Below, piece by piece: positions 51,045-60,962 of a stretch of 64,000 nt of DNA (position 1 is its first letter; every line of letters starts with the position of its first letter). Both the position numbers and the translations under genes were made by a program. The notes under the pieces are model-generated. The model did no database searches. It was not told the origin of the DNA and saw only the letters and a program-made list of their open reading frames with translations. This stretch comes from Nosema muscidifuracis. Taxonomy: Eukaryota; Microsporidia; Nosematidae. The stretch spans positions 248,001 to 312,000 of the forward strand of contig JAIOKI010000019.1 in assembly GCA_028335825.1 (NCBI GenBank), written 5' to 3'.

Positions 51045-51102
51045 TATTAAATATGATTTAAAATATTTAAAAACTCTTTTTCAGTTTTATCTTATCCCTT
51101 TT

Positions 51103-51345
51103 ATGAGGATTATAGACATTCTACAAGAATCTGTAAATATGATTCTTACTATAGAAACATTAGAAGGAATATCTTATAAAGGAACAGTATTAGAAGTAGA
51201 TGATTATATGAATATACATATGAAAGATGTAGATGTTTTTAATGATACTATACAATATAAGAAGAATGTTTTTATAAGAGGAACAAGTATCAAATATTTT
51301 ATACTTCCTCCTATATTAGCACATTTAACAAAACAAACTACATAA
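51103..51345 (+). CDS. Sm core protein, SmD1-like
   Basis: 80-aa Sm-fold protein of the spliceosomal snRNP core ring. Sm1 motif: ILTIETLEGISYKGTVLEVD then DYMNIHMKDVDV; Sm2 motif: VFIRGTSIKYFILPPIL. The MNxHxKxV and IRGxxIxYFILP details favour SmD1; SmD3 and Lsm4 have similar motifs and cannot be fully excluded. I start at 51103 because CTTATCCCTTTT directly precedes this ATG; the frame is open 32 codons further upstream, overlapping the end of the eIF3a gene, without a start motif. The gene begins only 58 bp after the eIF3a stop. Presence of an Sm core protein fits a species that still splices a few introns. Confidence 0.85.
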   Translation: MRIIDILQESVNMILTIETLEGISYKGTVLEVDDYMNIHMKDVDVFNDTIQYKKNVFIRGTSIKYFILPPILAHLTKQTT

Positions 51346-51512
51346 GAAAAAATAAACTAGTAATAAAATTTATGCATAATAAGCTAGTATTAAATTTATG
51401 CATAATAAACTAGTAATAAAATTTATGCATAATAAACTAGTAATAAAATTTATGCATAATAAACTAATAATAAAACTTATGCATAATAAACTAATAATAA
51501 AATATATTCATA
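51346..51512. repeat. 27- to 28-bp tandem repeat downstream of the Sm gene
   Basis: About six copies of AATAAACTAGTAATAAAATTTATGCAT, with CTAATA variants toward the right, in the convergent gap before the tail-anchored protein gene. Confidence 0.88.
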
Positions 51513-51521
51513 AGAAAATGT

Positions 51522-52130
51522 TTATTTATGATTAATCGACATTTTGTTTTTTAAATTATTTTTTCCATTCTTTTTCTCAGCTAATATAATAAAACTGCTT
51601 ATAACTATAATCCCAAATACAAGCATCATAAAAAAAGCAAAAAGTCTTTTTTTATCAACTATATTAGATTTCTTAATACTATTGAACTGGAAATTTACTG
51701 ATAAAGCATCAAGAGCATCTTCAGAATAAAATATTTTAGATCTCATACTATTACTTTCAAGAAAATTAGTGTGATTACCTACATACTCAGCTCTTAAAGG
51801 AGCATCTGAATCATACTTAAGTCTAAAAAAGTGCACTTCTTCAATCACTTGTTGACTTATTGGATCCTTAAAATTTTTAATACGGATTTTTCTTCCTTCT
51901 GTAGATATTACCATTTCAAATAAGTATTTGCATAATTGTCTGGCATCATAGCAGAAATATTGGATTTTATCTGAAGAATCATTACATTGAACTCTGCCTA
52001 AATAATAATCATTACTTTTTATATGACTATCATGGATTAAATCTGAAAATAATTTCTGTGTGAATTGTTCTTTCTTACCTGCTTCGAGTGTACACCTAGG
52101 ACTATCTTCTTTTTCTAATAAATATACCAT
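51522..52130 (-). CDS. tail-anchored membrane protein, unknown function
   Basis: 202 aa. Residues 1-160 are hydrophilic, with balanced composition and several cysteines, clearly less low-complexity than most proteins here (YYLGRVQCNDSSDKIQYFCY, EVHFFRLKYDSDAPLRAEYV). One hydrophobic segment, LFAFFMMLVFGIIVISSFIIL, lies at about 163-184, followed by a short Lys/Asn-rich tail, so the bulk should face the cytosol with a C-terminal anchor. Family not recognised. No C-run precedes the ATG. The normal amino-acid composition suggests a conserved gene under selection rather than a chance frame. Confidence 0.65.
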   Translation of the reverse strand: MVYLLEKEDSPRCTLEAGKKEQFTQKLFSDLIHDSHIKSNDYYLGRVQCNDSSDKIQYFCYDARQLCKYLFEMVISTEGRKIRIKNFKDPISQQVIEEVHFFRLKYDSDAPLRAEYVGNHTNFLESNSMRSKIFYSEDALDALSVNFQFNSIKKSNIVDKKRLFAFFMMLVFGIIVISSFIILAEKKNGKNNLKNKMSINHK

Positions 52131-53438
52131 TTTTGCTTATTTTCTTTGAAAATAAATATCAAATTTAGATGTTACAGAATTGTTTCATGTATAATGTTTC
52201 AGATTTTATTTGTTCTTATATTTCAAATTAGATTGTCAATATAACATTTTAATCTACATAAAATTGTTTAATTTATATAGGAGTTTTTATATTTTAATCT
52301 ACATAAAATTATTTAATTTATATAGGAGTTTTTATATTTTAATCTACATAAAATTATAATATTTTAATCTTTATATAAATAAAGAAATTGTCATATCAAT
52401 ATAAATTTATAATATTTTTATCTACATAAAATTATCCAATTTATTTTAGAATGTCAAAATAAAAACTCTTATCCTTTAAAGTTTACAAATAAAAATTAAT
52501 ACATAAAATTATCCAATGTATATAAAAATATCAAAATAAAAACTCTTAAATAAATTTATAAATCTTTATATAAATAATAAAATTTATTTTATAATCTCAA
52601 TATATAAATTTATAATATTTTTATCTACATAAAATTATCCAATTTATATAAGAAATTAGACTCCTTGTTATAATTGATCATATTTTAATTCTTTGGAAAA
52701 TTAAATTAAAAAATAAATCATAACTAAGAATTTATATTTGAATAATTCAAGTTAAGAAATTGAATACTAAATCAAATAAAATACTATAAGAAAATTATAA
52801 CATTTTTCTTTTATCTTATTATCAATATTTTTAATATTCTTTTTTTTTTCCTGTAAAATATGTCTATATTTAATAAACCTATACTTATAATTACTAAATG
52901 ACGTGTTCTTTGCTTGAAAAAGAAAATATTATTCTTTTTATAATTTTAAATTAAGTATTATTTAAGATAATATTTTGTTTATATTAAAGCTTATTTGTTT
53001 CTTATTTCTAAATATCTTTCTTCTTCAAATAATCAAACATATTACATGATTTTTAAATTTATTTTAAATCTAAAAATTTAAAATTTCTTTATAATTTTAT
53101 CATATCCTCTTATTTATGCTTATTTATGCATTTTTTCTTTATTTATATTTGTTAATTATGTTTTTATGCATATTATATTCGATTTAAAAATCACTAATTT
53201 TTTAATTTAATTACACTGGTTGTAATCAATAAATATTGATTAATTAAAGAAAAGTGTGTACATAATTTAATACAAATTGTCTATATAAGTAAATTATAAG
53301 ATATAAATAAATTTAAATATGAATATAATAATTTGATATAAGTTAAAATTCAGCCTTGGTTTTTAATTCATTTTTTTTCTATGTTAATTTATTTTAATTA
53401 AAAACCATAATTATAAATTTAGAAACGGTAATTGGGGT
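52131..53438. other. long intergenic region with degenerate ACATAAAATTAT repeats
   Basis: About 52245-52660 consists of degenerate copies of TAATCTACATAAAATTATCCAATTTATATA. The rest (52660-53400), upstream of the homeodomain gene, has no gene and no clear repeats apart from AT bias. Confidence 0.55.
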
Positions 53439-53942
53439 ATGGAACCTTTTAGAGGAAATTATTTTAATAGTTATCATATGAATAATGAAGAAATGGATAG
53501 TCAATATTATGATCCATTTTATGTTAAACACAGAAAGAGAACCACTAAAGCACAGTTAAAAGTATTAGAGAAGACATTTGAAGTAACACCAAGACCAGAT
53601 TCTGCTATGAGAAAGAAGCTTGGTGATGAATTAGCTATGACTCCACGTAGTGTACAAGTTTGGTTTCAAAATAGAAGAGCAAAAGTTAAGAAACAACAGC
53701 AAGCTATTGATAATCCAAAAACTAGTCCAAATTTCCAGTCCTTAGAACGAGCTCATTATAGAAAGACAATGGAGCATTTTGAACTTTATCCTACTAATAA
53801 TAGTATTATGAATAGAATGCCCAGTTCATACAGTTATGATAATGGTACTAATCTTCATATGAATTTTATGAAGTACAATGATGAGTCTCCTTTCAATATG
53901 TATGAACCAAAATATGACAAAAGAATGTATCCCTACGAATAA
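53439..53942 (+). CDS. homeodomain transcription factor
   Basis: 167-aa DNA-binding protein. The homeodomain spans about residues 30-88: RKRTTKAQLKVLEKTFEVTP (helix 1), DSAMRKKLGDELAM (helix 2), RSVQVWFQNRRAKVKK (recognition helix with W75, F76, N78, R80, corresponding to the invariant W48, F49, N51 and R53). There is no three-residue insertion, so it is a typical (non-TALE) type, as known for the small set of microsporidian HD genes. The rest is Asn/Tyr/Met-rich, probably disordered. AATTGGGGT stands directly before the ATG, a G-run version of the start motif. The intergenic regions on both sides (1.3 and 2 kb) are unusually long for this window, which may reflect a larger control region. 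Confidence 0.95.
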   Translation: MEPFRGNYFNSYHMNNEEMDSQYYDPFYVKHRKRTTKAQLKVLEKTFEVTPRPDSAMRKKLGDELAMTPRSVQVWFQNRRAKVKKQQQAIDNPKTSPNFQSLERAHYRKTMEHFELYPTNNSIMNRMPSSYSYDNGTNLHMNFMKYNDESPFNMYEPKYDKRMYPYE

Positions 53943-55926
53943 ATTGTAATTTTAGTTTATTAAATCTATTTTAATTATAAGAGTTATTTATAAGAATACT
54001 TAATTTTGAGAGTTATTTATAAGAGTTTTTTTATAAGAGTCATTTATAAGACTGTTGTAATTTTTAAAATCTATTTCAAAATATAAGACAAGACTATTGT
54101 AGTTTATAAAAGTTCTTTATAAGACTACTATAATTAAAAGAGTCATTTATAAGACTATTATAATTTAAAAACTACAGTAATTGTAAAAGTTATTTAAAAA
54201 CTATTGTAATTATAAAAGTTAATATAACTAATCTAATAATTTGTTTTTATTGAATTAATCATTTACTAAATCTTGTATATTGAAATATAAAAACTAAACT
54301 AATAAGAATTTGAGTCTATATAATGTTTTATATTCAATCTTCTGTTTAATTTATATTAAAATTGATTAATTTCTTTACGTACATATTAATATATTTTAAT
54401 CATATATAGGGCGGTATTTAATTGATATTTGTTTTATAAAATGTTATAAAAGATCAATAACGATAAAAAAATGTAATCTTAACTTTAAAATCTTAATAAA
54501 TTTATAAAACAAAACTTTTTATACGACTTAAATATTCTGTAAAAAAAAGATTAAATTTAACATAAAACATCTTAAAAATTGTTATTAAATATATTTTCTT
54601 ATTAAAAAGATGTCTTTAGTTATTTAATATGAAATTTTAAGATGTTTTAATATAAAAATAATTAATATGAAACTTTAAAGATATCTTTTCTTATTAAAAA
54701 TATATCTTTAGTTATTTAATATGAAATTTTAAAGATATCTTTTCTTATTATAAAGATATTTAATATCAATTTCATAATAAATAAATTAATTTACTCCTTA
54801 ATGAAATATCTTAAAAAACAGTTTTTTTATTGATCATTTTAATAAATCATTATTAATTTCATAAATTAATTTATTAACTTCATATTTTTATTTAGAAACT
54901 ACAAGTATTTTGATAAAATAAATAATAAACTTACTTAGATAATTTTAACAAACAATCTATCATAAAAATATCTTTTTTGTTTGGTAAAGACTCAGATTTA
55001 ATATTTTTAATGAAAGTAAGATATAATATTTTATCATTAATTAAATTCATCAATTATAATATTTTACAATTTAAAGAATGTTAAATTTAATTTCTTATTA
55101 AAAATATAATAATTAGAAGAAGATTATTTAAGTTAAGTATCAAAAAAGATAATATCATTTTAAATATACAAATATGTGGTATTAAAATTGTAATATATCT
55201 TAATAATTAGCATTTAAGTACATGATAATATTTTTTATTTTTATATATTTTGATATATCAATTAAATTTTTACTAATAAAAGAAGACTAAATATCTTTGA
55301 AAAAATTATAAAAAAAAGATATTCTGGTCTGTGTCATAGATTATTATATTAAAATCTTTATGCTTTAAAAGCTATATTTTTATTTTTTATATAATTTCAA
55401 TCTAAAATACTTTTAAACTAAAAGGAGTTTCTTATTATAAAATCTTCAATTCACCTGATTTATAAAATATTCATTATTATTGATTATTTTATATAAAAAT
55501 ATTATCTTTTAAATTTTCTAATTTAAAAACTTTTAGTTAATCTACAATAAAAATTTGCATAAAATTAGTTTTATGTATGTTAATTTTATTTACATTCATT
55601 CGTTTATTATGCTGGGTTATATAAGAAAATATATAAATTTTAAGATTTTCTGATGGTTACTTATTTAATTTTAATACATAATATTAAAAATATATTATTT
55701 AAATTAAGTTTTAAATAAAAATTGAATTTTTTTATAAATTATTAATTAATCTTGTCTTCATATAAAATATTAATATAAAAAAAAAGAAAATTATAACTTT
55801 AAATTAATACATTTATGTTCAATTAAGTATTATATAAATAAAACTGATGTTTTTAATAATAAAGATATTTTTTATTTCTTGTTTTCCATACTTCTATAAA
55901 TAAACTACATTTTATTTTTTACCCTC
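53943..55926. other. 2-kb gap without a gene, two repeat blocks
   Basis: No gene is seen on either strand. About 53965-54215 repeats TTATAAGAGTTATTTATAAGACTATTGTAAT-type words. About 54590-54780 holds three copies of a unit with TCTTTAGTTATTTAATATGAAATTTTAAAGATATCTTTTC. The end is the start region of the RPA3-like gene. Confidence 0.55.
54592..54778. repeat. about 60-bp imperfect tandem repeat
   Basis: Three imperfect copies around CTTTAGTTATTTAATATGAA, with GATATCTTTTCTTATTA at the junctions. Confidence 0.7.
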
Positions 55927-56211
55927 ATGTTTGTAGATACACTCCTCAATTATGAAAACAAAGATGTTTCAGTAATAGGAAAAGTAGAGAAGATAGATAA
56001 CGACATTGTATTTTTACGAAGTGGGAGTAGTGAAATAATGGTAAGACATAATGGACTTGATAGTTATAAAACTAATTTAGTACGTGTACGTGGAGTTGTA
56101 GAAAATGGAGTTTTGGTTGAACATGTAGTTCATAAAATACATGAAGATTTTGATATGAACTTGTACACAAAATTTGTTGATATAAATACAAAATTCTCAT
56201 CAATATTCTAA
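55927..56211 (+). CDS. replication protein A small subunit-like OB-fold protein (RPA3/Rfa3)
   Basis: 94 aa, the size of a single OB fold. The pattern fits the small subunit of the RPA single-strand DNA-binding trimer: NKDVSVIGKVEKIDNDIVFL (strands 1-2), LVRVRGVVENG (strand 4 region with the VxGxV element), then FDMNLYTKFVDINTKF at the end, matching the family's FDxxLYNxxVxxxHxFPxxF C-terminal trimerisation helix. RPA covers ssDNA in replication and repair. TTTACCCTC directly precedes the ATG. The match rests on short diverged motifs; another small OB-fold protein cannot be excluded. Confidence 0.6.
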   Translation: MFVDTLLNYENKDVSVIGKVEKIDNDIVFLRSGSSEIMVRHNGLDSYKTNLVRVRGVVENGVLVEHVVHKIHEDFDMNLYTKFVDINTKFSSIF

Positions 56212-56566
56212 TAAATTAAATTATTAATTTTATTTAATAAGTTTAGTTCGTTATCTTTCTAAATGGTCAAAATATATCACCAGATATTTTCTTGCTATTT
56301 ATCTATGACAATAATTAGAAACATTACAAAATTTTTAACATAATAAAAATATAAACATAATACATTAAATATGATAATTAAAAGTATTTAAATAATACAT
56401 TAAATTTGATAATTAAAAGTATTTAAATAATGCATTAAGTATAAACATAATAAAATATATTTAAAATATAAATTAAAAATATCATCTAATAATACATTAA
56501 GTATAAAAATATTTAATATAATAATTAAATCTAATCAATAAATAAGTATAAAAATATTTAAATTAT
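56212..56566. other. convergent intergenic region with AATACATTAAATATGATAATTAAAAG repeats
   Basis: About 56335-56555 repeats AATAATACATTAA-TAT-ATAATTAAAAGTATTTAA with decay. No gene is seen. Confidence 0.6.
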
Positions 56567-58687
56567 TTATTCTATTAGGTTTTCTAGTATAAAAATATTT
56601 TCAAGTGTCTGATTATAACATTCTTCACCACTCTTTCTACAAATTATATTCTCATGACTACTTCTTCCATGATAATATATTAAATACCTCATCCATCTAA
56701 AAAGATTAAGCAAATTGTATCTATCACTAATAAATGTAATTAAATATTTTCTAAAATCTTCTACCATATTTTCAGGAATATATTTAACAATAATTTCTAT
56801 TTGATCTTCTGGAACAATATCAAGGATATTTTTAATAAAATTGATTTCTTTTATCTTAAGGGATGCTATAAGTGCATTTATATATTTCTTATCTTCTAAA
56901 TATCTTAAAATAGCTTCTGAAGTAGTTTCTATATCTAAACATAGTGGTAAATATTTACTAGTACTTTTCTCATAAATAAAAACACCTTCTCTACTTAAAA
57001 TAACTACTTTATATTGATTTCTACTATGAATTATATCTAATACTTCAATTATATTAGATTTATCACAAGATTCTTTCTGATTCTTAAAAATTAAATCTTT
57101 ATAATTTTTCCATTTCTTATTTCTTGAAACTTTAATAGTTTGATCAATATTATTTGATTCTATTTCCATAATACTTATCTTATTAGACTCACCTCCTAAA
57201 AATATTAATTTTCCATCAAAACTTAAATCAATATGTTCTACTGCCTTTTTGTCTTTTAAAAATAACGAACTTTCATATTCTAAATCAAAATCATAAATTA
57301 CAATTTCTTTTAATAATGAAACATAAATCTTCTTATTTCTTATTACAAAATCTGTAGCTGTTTTTTCTAAATCTATCGAAACACAATCTGATTTAAAAAT
57401 ATTCCATTTTTTTAACTCATTATCAACTGATAATGTAAATAAATGACCATCTGTATATAACATATTTTTAACAGGTGATTCATGTCCTTCTAAATTATCT
57501 ATTTCTCTTGATCTTTGTAAATCAATAACTCTTATTTTATATGTATCATAATCAGCTATAAACATTAACATACCATCATCACAAACAGTTGTGGAACTGA
57601 TTTTTACTGGAATATTAAAAGATCTAAAACAAGTCCCATTTTTCATATCAAATATGCTAATATACCCATTTATAGATATTGATAATATAGAATTAGTAAG
57701 GAAATATACCTTATAAAATGGATGTGTATTTTTTTCATCATAAAAAGTACTTATTATTTTTTTATCATCATATATTCTTATCTTTTTGTCTGTACATCCT
57801 ACACCTAATAATTCATTAGTTGTATCTAAACAGGATATTTTAGGTAAATCTAAATTAAATAAAAATGTATCGATTTCAAAATTGTATAATCCAACATATT
57901 TATCAGATTTTATAGCAACTTTTAAATTACTAAAACTTATTTCATTTATCATATGATGTGTTTCAACTCCATAAATTATCTCTCCTTCTGATATAATTTC
58001 TATAAGACTTTTATTATTCTCTTGAATACAAATACAGATAAGATCTTCAAATTGATCTGCTGATGAAATTTTGGCATTCTTAAATATTTTATTCTCAATT
58101 TTATTATCTTTTTCATTTACAAAATAAATTTGTCCATCTTCACATACAACAACAAGATTTTTTTTGGTTCTAAGTATTTTTATAGGAGAAGATCTTGTAA
58201 TTATAAATCTTTCTGTTTTCTTCATAATTAAATCATAATATTTAACACTACAATCTCTGCTTCCTGAATATATTCTTTCTTTTGTTATATAAGTACAAGT
58301 TATTTGATCATTGTAATTAATTTTTGTATTTAGATCGAACATTCCAAATTTATAATCTTTAGGTAAGTACCAAATTTCTAATGTATTTCCATTTCCAAGT
58401 ACTATATATTTATCATCTACAGAAAATGATAAACAATCACATTTCAATGAAGCAAAATTTTTAGTATCATAAATAAGAACCAAGGAATCTTCAGTAATGC
58501 AATACAATATATTATTTCTTAAAATAATCTGTCTAACAGAAGATTGTAATATACCACATATAGAGTATTGCCCTTCACTTACTTTATATATATATGTGTT
58601 TGATGCAAAGTATATGTCTCCTTTATCATAAATTAATCCATGAGATTTTGATTCAGTTGGTACAGCTGTTTTTAATGAATAATGCAG
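56567..58687 (-). CDS. PWP2: U3 snoRNP/SSU processome WD-repeat protein Pwp2 (Utp1)
   Basis: WD40 protein of the UTP-B subcomplex, needed for early 18S rRNA processing in the nucleolus. The body is two beta-propellers with degenerate WD repeats (for example RIYSGSRDCSVKYYDL, LEGHESPVKNML, LSVDNELKKWNIF). The C-terminal 150 residues decide the family: EGVFIYEKSTSKYLPLCLDI, ILRYLEDKKYINALIASLKI, NILDIVPEDQIEIIVKYIPE and WMRYLIYYHG follow the Pwp2 ending block by block. The frame is open upstream of 58507 and the extension (HYSLKTAVPTESKSHGLIY, DKGDIYFASNTYIYKVSEG) matches the Pwp2 N-terminus. No in-frame ATG exists: the open frame begins after a stop at 58706-58708, and the first in-frame Met lies about 55 codons after the TTG at 58507. 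A TTTACCC start motif lies six bases before a CTG at 58687, taken here as the tentative start (706 aa). Confidence 0.8.
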   Translation of the reverse strand: MHYSLKTAVPTESKSHGLIYDKGDIYFASNTYIYKVSEGQYSICGILQSSVRQIILRNNILYCITEDSLVLIYDTKNFASLKCDCLSFSVDDKYIVLGNGNTLEIWYLPKDYKFGMFDLNTKINYNDQITCTYITKERIYSGSRDCSVKYYDLIMKKTERFIITRSSPIKILRTKKNLVVVCEDGQIYFVNEKDNKIENKIFKNAKISSADQFEDLICICIQENNKSLIEIISEGEIIYGVETHHMINEISFSNLKVAIKSDKYVGLYNFEIDTFLFNLDLPKISCLDTTNELLGVGCTDKKIRIYDDKKIISTFYDEKNTHPFYKVYFLTNSILSISINGYISIFDMKNGTCFRSFNIPVKISSTTVCDDGMLMFIADYDTYKIRVIDLQRSREIDNLEGHESPVKNMLYTDGHLFTLSVDNELKKWNIFKSDCVSIDLEKTATDFVIRNKKIYVSLLKEIVIYDFDLEYESSLFLKDKKAVEHIDLSFDGKLIFLGGESNKISIMEIESNNIDQTIKVSRNKKWKNYKDLIFKNQKESCDKSNIIEVLDIIHSRNQYKVVILSREGVFIYEKSTSKYLPLCLDIETTSEAILRYLEDKKYINALIASLKIKEINFIKNILDIVPEDQIEIIVKYIPENMVEDFRKYLITFISDRYNLLNLFRWMRYLIYYHGRSSHENIICRKSGEECYNQTLENIFILENLIE

Positions 58688-58725
58688 GATAAATGGGTAA
58701 AAAAATTAAAAAACAATTTAAAAAT

Positions 58726-58935
58726 TTACTTTTTGAAAATGTTTTTAGAAAATAAAGTTGGTTTGGCTATTCCTGTGTCTACTGATACATTGTTCTGAAT
58801 ATCTAGTTGTTTCCGTATATGATCACGTACACGATTAGCTTTTTCTATATTAAGATTTCTTAAAACGTTTTTTTCTATTATGTTTAGACGTGTTCGTATT
58901 TTAGCTTTTATTGATAGACTTGAAAGTGAGGCCAT
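58726..58935 (-). CDS. small basic helical protein, unknown
   Basis: 69 aa from the ATG at 58935, which is directly preceded by AACCCCTTT, a textbook start motif for this genome. The frame is open four codons further but only from a GTG. The sequence is basic and largely helical: SLSIKAKIRTRLNIIEKNVL, RNLNIEKANRVRDHIRKQLD, then a polar tail ending FSKNIFKK. No membrane segment or signal peptide. It ends about 40 bp before the PWP2 start on the same strand. Family not recognised; a small nuclear or ribosome-associated protein would fit its charge, but that is a guess. Confidence 0.6.
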   Translation of the reverse strand: MASLSSLSIKAKIRTRLNIIEKNVLRNLNIEKANRVRDHIRKQLDIQNNVSVDTGIAKPTLFSKNIFKK

Positions 58936-59111
58936 AAAGGGGTTCACTAAAATTTATTTTTGTTTTGTTTATTATCAAAAAATGAGTGTGCATTTTGGAG
59001 TTCAATGAAAAAAATTAAAGAGTTTTATAACAGTCTATTTATCTTTCCAAGTTAAAAAAATTATTATATAGAAATTTATACTAGTTAATAAATAAAAGAA
59101 TTGCTCAAAGT

Positions 59112-59275
59112 GGATGTCCCTAACCTTAAAAAATTGAATAATCTCGTACATATAAAATTTTATACAACGATTTTCCTAATAGAGAAATGTCCCTAACCTT
59201 AAAAAAATTAAATTAAAAAATTGAAAAATCTCGTGCATATAAAATTTTATACAACGATTTATCATAATAGAGAGA
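59112..59275. repeat. 73-bp direct duplication downstream of RPL3
   Basis: Two copies of ATGTCCCTAACCTTAAAAAA, then AATCTCGT(A/G)CATATAAAATT and TTATACAACGATTT, starting at 59114 and 59187. They lie 17 bp beyond the stop codon of RPL3 and upstream of the small basic protein gene. Confidence 0.85.
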
Positions 59276-59291
59276 AGAAAAATTAAATAAT

Positions 59292-60446
59292 TTAATCTGT
59301 CGATTCGACAACCTCTGATTTTTTAATACCATAGAAGGCTCTCTTCTCATCTGAAGTCTGGAATCTTCCACTACCAATCTTGGAAGATGTATCAACAAAC
59401 TTAATAACTAAATCATCTGATTTCTTCTGTTGTTTAAGTAAAGACTTTCTTAAAGTTACTACTCTCTTTGATGGACCAACAATAGCTCCCTTTAACATAA
59501 TAAAATCATTTTTGATAGATCCATAATGAGGAAATCCTCCCATTGGAGTAATTGGTTTTTCAGTTAAATCAAATTCAGTTTTTATCTTTTCATTTCCATG
59601 TCCAATCATGTAAACCTTCTTGTTAATTTCAGTTCTACGATGGTAACCCTTTCCTCCTGCTCTAGCTACTGTGGTCATTACTCTTGATGGATGCCAAGCA
59701 CCAATACAAGCTACTTTTCTGATACCCTTACGAGATTTTCTTGGTTGTTTGGTAACTCCAAATCTCTTAATTACTCCAGTAAATCCCTTACCTTTGGTTA
59801 CTCCTATAACATCTAAATCTTCATTAACTTCAAATATATCCCTAATGTTGACTTCTTTCTCAAACATATTCAAAGCCCAATCTACTTTCTGTTCAATATT
59901 TCCTCCATTGACTTGAATCTCAGCAGTGTGTGATTTCTTAAGATTTAAAATTGGGATCTTAGTGGGTTGAGAATGAACAAGTACTCTAATAATACAAGCT
60001 CTCTTCTTTAACTCAGCGATCTTAGATTCAGTATCTTCAATTTTGCATTCACTCATCTTAGCAGAAAGCTCTTCCCATTTCAATCCAAATCTTCTTCTTA
60101 GAACACCTTGATCAATATGTGAAGAAAAAACTGTAGCTACTCTTTTAAGACCTTTACCAGTCTGTTCATATCCAGTAACTCCATAAATAACATTAGCAGG
60201 TGTTTCTACAATAGTAACAGCGTCCAAAATTTCTTTGACTGATTGTTTGTTCTTAGTTCTAATAACTCTTGTTCTGATTACATGAGTCATACCAGCTTTA
60301 TATCCAATAAATCCAGTAAGATGAATCTTCTCACTAGAATTATCTTTTGGGAAAGCTCTAATAGGAGGTCTAATAGTTTTAGATCTCTTTCTTGGACAGA
60401 AAGCTAAAGATCCATGTCTTGGTGCATTAAATTTTCTACAACTCAT
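59292..60446 (-). CDS. RPL3: 60S ribosomal protein L3 (uL3)
   Basis: Large-subunit protein near the peptidyl-transferase centre, 384 aa, full eukaryotic length. The N-terminus [20 protein letters not shown] matches the family opening (SHRKFxAPRHGSLGFLPRKR). Also present are [33 protein letters not shown], and [20 protein letters not shown] followed by [14 protein letters not shown], the W-finger/basic loop region with the His that is methylated in yeast. [20 protein letters not shown] then [14 protein letters not shown] complete the fold. TTAACCCCCAAAA precedes the ATG. Codon use is the least AT-biased in the window together with L7, as expected from high expression. Confidence 0.97.
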   Translation of the reverse strand: MSCRKFNAPRHGSLAFCPRKRSKTIRPPIRAFPKDNSSEKIHLTGFIGYKAGMTHVIRTRVIRTKNKQSVKEILDAVTIVETPANVIYGVTGYEQTGKGLKRVATVFSSHIDQGVLRRRFGLKWEELSAKMSECKIEDTESKIAELKKRACIIRVLVHSQPTKIPILNLKKSHTAEIQVNGGNIEQKVDWALNMFEKEVNIRDIFEVNEDLDVIGVTKGKGFTGVIKRFGVTKQPRKSRKGIRKVACIGAWHPSRVMTTVARAGGKGYHRRTEINKKVYMIGHGNEKIKTEFDLTEKPITPMGGFPHYGSIKNDFIMLKGAIVGPSKRVVTLRKSLLKQQKKSDDLVIKFVDTSSKIGSGRFQTSDEKRAFYGIKKSEVVESTD

Positions 60447-60859
60447 TTTTGGGGGTTAAAAAATTTTACTGAAATATTTAAAAAAAATTAATAAATAAAA
60501 CCAGAAGAATTTTATATCGTTAGCAATAATTTTTATAAGATAATTAAATGAAATAAAGTAGAAGAGTTTTCTTTAGTTAGCAATAATTTTTATAAGAAAA
60601 TTAAATGAAATAAAGTAGAAGAGTTTTCTTTAGTTAGCAATAATTTTTATAAGATAATTAAATGAAATAAAGTAGATAAGCTTTATAGAGGTAGCAATAA
60701 TTTTTATAAGATAATTAAATGAAATAAAGTAGATAAGCTTTATAGAGGTAGCAATAATTTTTATAAGATAATTAAATGAAATAAAGTAGATAAGCTTTAT
60801 AGAGTTAGAATTATTCATTAAGAAATTTTAAATTTATATACCTAAAATTAATCTTGTAA
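60447..60859. other. upstream region of RPL3, mostly tandem repeat
   Basis: Contains the 57-bp array at 60519-60810 and about 45 bp of unique sequence before tRNA-Gly. Confidence 0.6.
60519..60810. repeat. 57-bp tandem repeat, five copies, upstream of RPL3
   Basis: Unit: GTTAGCAATAATTTTTATAA, GA(T/A)AATTAAATGAAATAAAG, TAGA with two endings, AGAGTTTTCTTTA in the copies next to RPL3 and TAAGCTTTATAGAG in those next to tRNA-Gly. The 57-bp period is a multiple of three, which creates a false open frame. Confidence 0.92.
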
Positions 60860-60930
60860 GCATCGTTGGTTTAGTGGTATAATTATCGGTTGCCATCCGA
60901 TAGACGCGGGTTCGATTCCCGCACGATGCA
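60860..60930 (+). tRNA. tRNA-Gly (anticodon GCC)
   Basis: 71 nt. Acceptor GCATCGT pairs fully with ACGATGC, D arm with AGTGGT, anticodon stem ATCGG/CCGAT with loop TTGCCAT (anticodon GCC), T arm GCGGGTTCGATTCCCGC, discriminator A. No intron. A T6 run follows at once as pol III terminator. Confidence 0.98.
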
Positions 60931-60962
60931 TTTTTTACAAAAAAAAATACTAAGGAAATTTT

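Noticed and set aside
60630-60818. 62-codon minus-strand frame with a 19-residue repeat
   Set aside because: Product of the 57-bp noncoding array; no start motif and perfect repetition.
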